Shown: positions 57,766 to 64,000 of the stretch, piece by piece
Layout: every line of letters begins with the position of its first letter
How positions within the stretch are numbered: position 1 is the stretch's first letter
NCBI GenBank assembly: GCA_003586115.2
Contig: QVOM02000119.1
Coordinates: forward strand, 51,113,428-51,177,427
DNA: 64,000 nt
DNA from: Salvator merianae
Lineage: Eukaryota > Chordata > Lepidosauria > Squamata > Teiidae
Reading direction: 5' to 3'
The notes under the pieces: generated by a model
Database searches by the model: none
Told to the model about the DNA's origin: nothing
The model's input: only the letters and a program-made list of their open reading frames with translations
Translations under genes and position numbers: made by a program

Positions 57766-58544
57766 AGTGGCAAAGATCCATGGGGAGATCAAGTCGCCTT
57801 GATCCCATAACACACACCAAGGCTTAGGAGTGTAAAATGAGTTCAAGATTCATCTCAAGAATGATTTCTGCAACATGCTTAGCTTGCAGCTCTCCAGAAC
57901 TCAAACATACACAGCACACAAAGTTCAGAATGGAGTTCAGCTCTTGTGGCAGGAAGGATGGAACCGACCCCACAGAAGCATTAGAGAATAGGATGGAATG
58001 CGCCTAGTGAAAGCCAGAGATATAGTGGACTTTTAGATTATAAAAGACGACCCAAAGACACTGATTGGAGAGGGATACTTATTCGTATATCCAATAATAA
58101 ACCCTGGGGTCAATCAGGAAAATTGACTATTCAAATGGGAAAAGTGCTAAACAAAGTTGGGCAACATTCAGGCTTTCCAAAGCATGTAAACAAGTTGCAT
58201 TAAACCAATCAGTTATTCAGTTTGGGCACCCACATTATCATGCCAATCTCGTGGTTGCTTTTGCCCAAGGCATGAACTCTTACAGTTCAAGTGTTGCCCT
58301 CCTGCAACAGGTTAACAAGATTAAGTTGTGATGTTAAAAAACTTTTAAAAAGAGAGAGATTTAAACAGGAAAAGCAGGCATTATCAAGATTTGAGTCAGC
58401 AGACCCAAGTGTGGGGTACCATGATGATGAAGGTGTGGGTTCCAACACCACACTTCCTAGTATTTGAAATGGGACTCTGGCCTGAGCACAAAGTCTCATT
58501 GCTGTAAATGGTCTCTGGCACCATCAGATCCAGATCTCAGGATT
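57766..58544. other. Unassigned stretch
   Basis: No gene or repeat recognised. Confidence 0.4.
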
Positions 58545-58676
58545 CTGGTACATGTGTAACAAGATTCAGAAATAATTTGCCACTGCCTGCTTTTTGGGAG
58601 AGGCTCAGGATTGAACTTACAACCTTCTGCTTTTCAGGCACTTTGATCTACCAGTGAGCTACAGCCACTCCCATTT
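58545..58676 (-). mobile_element. tRNA-derived squamate SINE
   Basis: On the minus strand it begins GTGGCTGTAGCTCACTGGTA (A box) and carries GTTGTAAGTTCAATCCTGAG (B box), then a GGCAAATTATTTCTG-like body. Confidence 0.65.
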
Positions 58677-59374
58677 TGAAAGTAGGAGCACACACAAGTG
58701 CAAAATATGCACACTGGCCTTTGCTTTGTCCCATTTTAAGATTTTGGTTTGAAAAAATATGCATTGACCCTTTATCAAATATTTAGCTCTGCAAAGTGAA
58801 GGTAGCATTCTTACCTGTTTTGACATACTTCCATCCTTTATGGTCTTCATATCATTTCAGTTTTAACTGAAATATGTCAACTGAAAAGTCTAGAACATGA
58901 GGTAGTACTGCTAAAGGTTTGCTATGAAGCTAATATTCCATGTATCATTGATAATGCTTTAAATTTTGTCAGTTAAGAAATGGAACCCAGGATTGACTGA
59001 CAGGAAGTTTAAATTAACATACTAAGCATGTTATGGAATAGTGCATTTTTTGCAACCATTTAATAGTTATTACATGTAACTTCAAAGTGCAGCTCATTTT
59101 GCTGTTTGTGCCAACATGATATCAGGTTGTGCCAACCTAAGGCTATTAATCATATTGTACAGATTTTCTCAGTAATAATTCTGCTGTAATAGAACAGAGT
59201 CAGTTTCACCTGATAAACTTCTAGCTTACAAATATAAGCTGTACAAAAAATATGCATGGAAACCAAAAATACTCTGTAAATATATGAACAATTTAGCTTG
59301 CACTGCAAATTAAACTTAAAAGTACCTTAAATTCATATTGTGCTCCTAAAGTATTTGCTGCGAGCAGGCATCTA
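58677..59374. other. Unassigned stretch
   Basis: AT-rich, with no recognised feature. Confidence 0.4.
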
Positions 59375-60843
59375 TAGATTTCTGTGATATTTGAGAACTC
59401 ATGGAAAATAGGAGAAGTCCCAGAAGATTGGAGAAGAGCGAATGTTGTACCTATCCTTAAAAAAGGAAAGAAGGCTGACCCAGGCAACTACAGGCCTGTG
59501 AGCCTGACTTCAATACCAGGTAAGATCCTTGAACAAATCACTAACCAGCATATATGGGAGCACTTGGATGGGAATGCAGTAATTAACCAGAGCCAACATG
59601 GATTTGTAACAAGCAAGTCATGCCAGACTAATCTCATTTCCTTTTATGACAAAATTACTGGATGGATCGATCAAGGAAAGGTTGTGGACATAGTATATCT
59701 TGACTTTAGCAAAGCATTTGACAAAGTGTCTCATACTATACTTATTGAAAAAATGATCAAATATGGGATTGACAGGACAACTGTTAGGTGGATTCATAAC
59801 TGGCTTAGTGATCATACTCAAAGAGTGGTCATAAATGGCTTCACATCCGATTGGAAGACTGTCTTGAGTGGGGTACTGCAAGGCTCTGTCTTGGGCCCGT
59901 TGCTGTTCAACATTTTTATAAACGATCTGGATGAAGGGGTCAAGGGGACGCTGATCAAATTTGCAGATGACACAAAGCTAGGAGGGGTTGCTAACACTAG
60001 GGAGGAGAAGGAGAGGATTCAAAATGATTTGGACAAGCTTGAACAGTGGACTGAAACTAACAGAATGACATTTAACAGGGAGAAATGCAAAGTTTTACAT
60101 CTGGGTAAGAAAAATGACAATATCCAATACAGAATGGGAGGAATCTCGCTGAGCAGCAGCACATGTGAAAAGGATCTGGGTGTACTAGTAGATCATAGAT
60201 TAAACATGAGTCAACAGTGTGATGCAGCTGCAAAAAAGGCAAACACCATCCTGGGCTGTATCAAGAGGAACATAGAGTCTAGATCACGAGAAGTAATTAT
60301 CCCACTTTACTCTTCCTTAGTCAGAACTCATCTGGAGTATTGTGTCCAGTTCTGGGCACCCCAGCTTAGAAAAGACATTGACAAACTGGAACAAGTTCAG
60401 AGAAGGGCGACCAAAATGGTGAGTGGTCTGCAAACCATGTCCTACGAGGAACGGTTAAAGGACCTAGGAATGTTTAGCCTGCAGAAGAGAAGACTGAGAG
60501 GCGATATGATAGCTGTTTTCAAGTATCTGAAGGGCTGTCACAGTGCAGAAGGATTGGCCCTATTCTCAGTTGCACAAGAAGGAAGGACTAGAAACAATGG
60601 GATGAAACTTCAAGGGGAGTAGATACAGGCTAGATATTAGGAAAAACTTTCTGACCGTAAGGGCAATCAGTCACTGGAACAGGTTACCACAGGAGGTGGT
60701 GAGTTCTCCTTCGCTGGAGGTCTTCAAGGAAATGCTGGACAGATATCTGTCTGGGATGCTTTAGTGAATCCTGCATTGAGCAGCGGGTTGGAATCGATGA
60801 CCCTGGAGATCCCTTCCAACTCTATGATTCTATGATTCTATGA
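59375..60843 (+). mobile_element. Young CR1 LINE, 5'-truncated, reverse-transcriptase ORF
   Basis: A 412-codon frame (59384-60619) covers most of the CR1 ORF2 reverse-transcriptase domain: NYRPVSLTSIPGKILE at residues 35-50, VYLDFSKAFDKVSH (motif A, catalytic Asp about 107) at 104-117, SGVLQGSVLGPLLFNIFIND at 162-181, and FADD (motif C) at 193-196, then the C-terminal QRRATKMVSGLQTM-type region. The endonuclease and N-terminal RT parts are missing. Compared with the copy at 63088 it has one extra G near 60615-60618, which ends the frame early; the lost C-terminal part is still readable in another frame to about 60765. The 3' end is the CR1 octamer-type terminus TATGATTCTATGATTCTATG. Confidence 0.96.
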
Positions 60844-61504
60844 TTTATTAGGGGTTCCTGAGTGCTCAGTACACATATAATATTAAAAAAAATCTACACA
60901 TATTTTTGAACACACCATATACACATATTAGAAATCTCAAGTTCAACTGGAAATGCGCACCAATGGCATGTTGGAAATGTACATTTTCTCTGTTTGTGGC
61001 AGTACATTATAATATGCCTATGGAGTACATGCAGTAAATACATTTGCTCTGGAAACTGTAAAGCTACTTCCAAGGAGACTCAGAATCCCAGATATGTAAA
61101 TTGCTGTCATGTCAAGTGGATTCAGGAACACAAAAGGATTTTCTTTGGAGTAAACATGCATTGAATCAGATTGCAAGTCTGCAGTAACTAATAGATGGAA
61201 GGTAGGTAAGGTCATTATCCCTGTTTATATATATTGAGATAAATATTATAGAAAGCAAAGAGGAGAGCTAAATTTAAAATTATACTAAGAAAGGAGATGA
61301 TATGCATGAAAGACTCATTAATCACTGAATAAAGTCTCAGAGTGACTGGAAACAATTTGATTTTCTTTTATTAATAATTTTATCATTTTGTTATTAGATA
61401 GAGTGTCTGATCATTTCTACATAGTAAATCAGTCACCTGGAAAGAAGCTTTTTTTGATATTTCTTAGCTTAGTAGTAAAAAAAAAAAATGCTTGGGAAAT
61501 AGAA
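60844..61504. other. Unassigned stretch
   Basis: No gene or transposon recognised. Confidence 0.4.
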
Positions 61505-61570
61505 CATGACAAGTTTGAGCCCCAACAGCCCCTGGAAGAAGACATGGCAAACCACTTGCAGTGAAACTGT
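61505..61570 (+). mobile_element. Partial tRNA-type SINE
   Basis: AAGTTTGAGCCCCAACAGCC (B-box-like) followed by GACATGGCAAACCACTTGCA, the body motif of squamate tRNA SINEs. The A-box half is not clear. Confidence 0.5.
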
Positions 61571-61609
61571 ATGGCTATGTTCAATTGGTCAGTTAAAACC
61601 TGGTATTTT

Positions 61610-62405
61610 TTCAATGTTTTTTATTTGTATTAACAAAACTATAATAAATTCAACATTATCAAACACTGAACATTTTTTTAAAAAACCCAATGCACATCGC
61701 TATATCAAAACCATCATATATCTAATTCAGTTACTAACTAACTTAATCAAAATGTGAAGAACCAAAGGCTGGAATACAGCTTAGAACTAGACACATTTTT
61801 CATTTCTGCATTAATCTAATAATCAGTTTCATAAGTTCAAATCACAAACAACAATATTACATTTGTAGTAGGCATGTACAGATTAGCTAAAAATGGTCGA
61901 TAAGTGATCTGTGCGGGCCATATTTCCATAAGGGAAATCTACGGAACCTGCTCACTCATCACTCTGTGCTGATCAGTTACACACTTGCTAGATCCCATTA
62001 ACTTCCCATAACAAATTTTCAACGTAAACAGTGATGTATCTTTCCATCCACCTATAATAACCTTTTTTAGATGCTAATATCAAATTGCCTATCAGTCTTC
62101 TACATTTGTTAGTTATTACATTGTTTCAATAGATTAGTAGTAGAGCAACTCTTTTGTGATTTCTAATAGTATGGGGAGTATTTTGTTAATTTCCCCCTGT
62201 ACTTGATGCCAGAAGGCCCTCAGTTTCAAGCATTCCCACCAAACATGTACATAGGTCCCCCGTTTATTACACCCAGGCCATCATTTCAAAGTTCTATTCC
62301 TCAAAATTTTGGACAATATTACTGATGTGTGGTACCATGTATAAAATGTTTTTAGTTGTAATAATCTGGAATTGGCCATTTTTTTCCAATAATAATTGTT
62401 ACTAG
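61610..62405 (-). mobile_element. L1 LINE fragment (ORF2 C-terminus)
   Basis: Minus-strand translation near 62335-62150 gives TWYHTSVILSKILRN, then GTYVHVWWECLKLRAFWHQV and EINKILPILLEITKELL, the L1 ORF2 C-terminal pattern also seen at 740-860 and 4233-4490, with a stop between blocks. T- and A-rich sequence at 61610-61690 is the 3' region in reverse. No duplication found. Confidence 0.8.
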
Positions 62406-62410
62406 ATACT

Positions 62411-62854
62411 GGGCCTGTTCACACTTTACACTAGTGAACATCAGGACACTCACTAGTGAAGCGCTTTTGCATTTTGCAGAGGCCCTGGCAATCAAGAGCA
62501 GACTACAGCTGCTCCCAATCTTGCTCCACAGCTGCTCCCGCTCTTACTCCCAATCTTGCTCCACTACTTGCTCCATAGCTGTACTGGGAGCAGCTGGAGT
62601 GCTGCCAGTACACTGCGTTCACACTCTCTTCCAGGTGCGAACGCTGAGTGGTGCAATGCAGGTGTGGTGCAGATGCACCATTGCACAGCATTCCCAGCCA
62701 CTGTCATGACACAGGATGTCAGTATTTGCACTGTGAATGCTAGTATCCTGTTGCTGTTCTGTTCCAAGGCCTCTAAGTGCAAATGGCTTTTATGCAGTCA
62801 GGTCTGTTCCACCTTCAAACAGGATAATTATCCTGTTCTAAGGTGAAAAGGCCC
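62411..62854. mobile_element. Family C MITE, 444 bp
   Basis: Left end GGGCCTGTTCACACTTTAC, right end TTCTAAGGTGAAAAGGCCC. CAGGATAATTATCCTG at 62819-62834 is a perfect palindrome next to the right end, equivalent to GGGCTAATTAGCCC at 41580. Inside are CAGCTGCTCC and CCAATCTTGCTCCAC direct repeats (62510-62570). It abuts the L1 fragment. Confidence 0.8.
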
Positions 62855-63087
62855 ATTGTCTTTCATTCCTGGTCAGTGAACCAACTGCCAAGCTTTCATT
62901 TCTCCTCACTTCACCAGTATAATCAGTCTATAAAGGTGAGTTGCTACCCCCTTACTCATTTGAAAGATCAATTTAAACTCCTTTTCAAATGGGATTTTGC
63001 AAATTCAATGAATTTAAATTGGAGCATATGTTGCTACTTTTAGCAACATATGCTTTTAGCTAGTCGTAGACCTTCTTATACCTTTTC
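62855..63087. other. Unassigned spacer
   Basis: AT-rich. TAGCAACATATG and its complement occur near 63028-63052. Confidence 0.35.
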
Positions 63088-64000
63088 ATAGAATCATAGA
63101 ATCATAGAATCATAGAGTTGGAAGGGACCTCTAGGGTCATCGAGTCCAACCCCCTGCTCAATGCAGGATTCACTAAAGCATCCCAGACAGATAACTGTCC
63201 AGCCTCTCCTTGAAGACCTCCAGCGAAGGAGAGCCCACCACCTCCTGTGGCAACCTGTTCCAGTGACTGATTGCCCTTACGGTCAGGAAGTTTTTCCTAA
63301 TATCTAGCCTGTATCTACTCCCTTGAAGTTTCATCCCATTGTTTCTAGTCCTTCCTTCTTGTGCAACTGAGAATAGGGCCAATCCTTCTGCACTGTGACA
63401 GCCCTTCAAATACTTGAAAACAGCTATCATGTCTCCTCTCAGTCTTCTCTTCTGCAGGCTAAACATTCCTAGGTCCTTTAACCGTTCCTCGTAGGACATG
63501 GTTTGCAGACCACTCACCATTTTGGTCGCCCTTCTCTGAACTTGTTCCAGTTTGTCAATGTCTTTTTTAAACTGGGGTGCCCAGAACTGGACACAATACT
63601 CCAGATGAGGTCTGACCAAGGAAGAGTAAAGTGGGACAATTACTTCTCGTGATCTAGACTCTATACTCTTCTTGATACAGCCCAGGATGGTATTTGCCTT
63701 TTTTGCAGCTGCATCACACTGTTGACTCATGTTTAATCTATGATCTACTAGTACACCTAGATCCTTTTCACATGTGCTGCTGCTCAGCGAGATTCCCCCC
63801 ATTCTGTATTGGATATTGCCATTTTTCTTACCCAGATGTAAAACTTTGCATTTCTCCCTGTTAAATGTCATTCTGTTTGTTTCAGCCCACTGTTTAAGCT
63901 TGTCCAAATCCTTTTGAATCCTCTCCTTCTCCTCCCTAGTGTTAGCAACCCCTCCTAGCTTTGTGTCGTCTGCAAATTTGATCAGCGTCCCCTCGACACC
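63088..64000 (-). mobile_element. Young CR1 LINE, 3' part, continuing past the window
   Basis: Starts at the reversed CR1 terminus (CATAGAATCATAGAATCATA, then GAGTTGGAAGGGACC). A minus-strand frame of 244 codons (63907-63173) encodes the C-terminal part of ORF2 with the same order of blocks as 60030-60765, ending DSYLSGML. Few residues differ from the 59375 copy, and this copy lacks its extra G. Reverse-transcriptase sequence continues to the window edge. Confidence 0.95.

Overview
The window is vertebrate nuclear DNA, most likely from a squamate reptile (lizard or snake). Gene structure is intron-exon, base composition is AT-rich, and bacterial features are absent. The repeats include young CR1, decayed L2-like LINEs, truncated L1s, BovB 3' ends, tRNA-type SINEs and many palindromic MITEs (short non-autonomous DNA transposons). 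That mixture is typical of squamates; the species cannot be told from the sequence.

One protein-coding gene is recognisable. The + strand at 3511-8154 carries the last three coding exons of KITLG (stem cell factor, KIT ligand): a transmembrane exon (3511-3620), a cytoplasmic-tail exon (7570-7643) and the exon with the C-terminus and stop codon (8072-8154). A further exon starting at 10722 holds the bulk of the 3' UTR. The ectodomain exons lie upstream of the window. The three exons join in frame and the spliced C-terminus reads EDNEISMLQQKEKSLLQV, the KITLG tail.

Layout: 1-3510 is upstream intron with a 5'-truncated L1 and a BovB-type SINE tail. 3621-7569 is intron 7 with an antisense L1 just past exon 7. 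7644-8071 is intron 8. 8155-10721 is intron 9, with a small MITE and an antisense LINE reverse-transcriptase remnant. From 10722 the 3' UTR runs for an undetermined distance (candidate poly(A) signals at 12065, 13666 and 15056). From about 16 kb to 64 kb I see no exon, and the stretch looks like a gene desert. It holds L2-like LINEs (24.4-25.0 and 27.6-30.9 kb), CR1 copies (19.6, 22.4, 33.2, 41.6, 54.2, 59.4 and 63.1 kb), BovB (44.8 kb), an L1 (61.6 kb), SINEs and simple repeats. It also holds at least eight MITE families, several nested in one another or in LINEs.

No previously undescribed functional system is evident. The most informative signals are the KITLG 3' end, a near-perfect hairpin hAT-like MITE with an 8-bp target duplication plus a half-copy elsewhere, a set of MITE families with GGGCC or GGCTGCATCC ends and 3-bp duplications, two L1 insertions with intact 17-bp duplications either side of KITLG exon 7, and an inverted pair of young CR1 copies at the right end.
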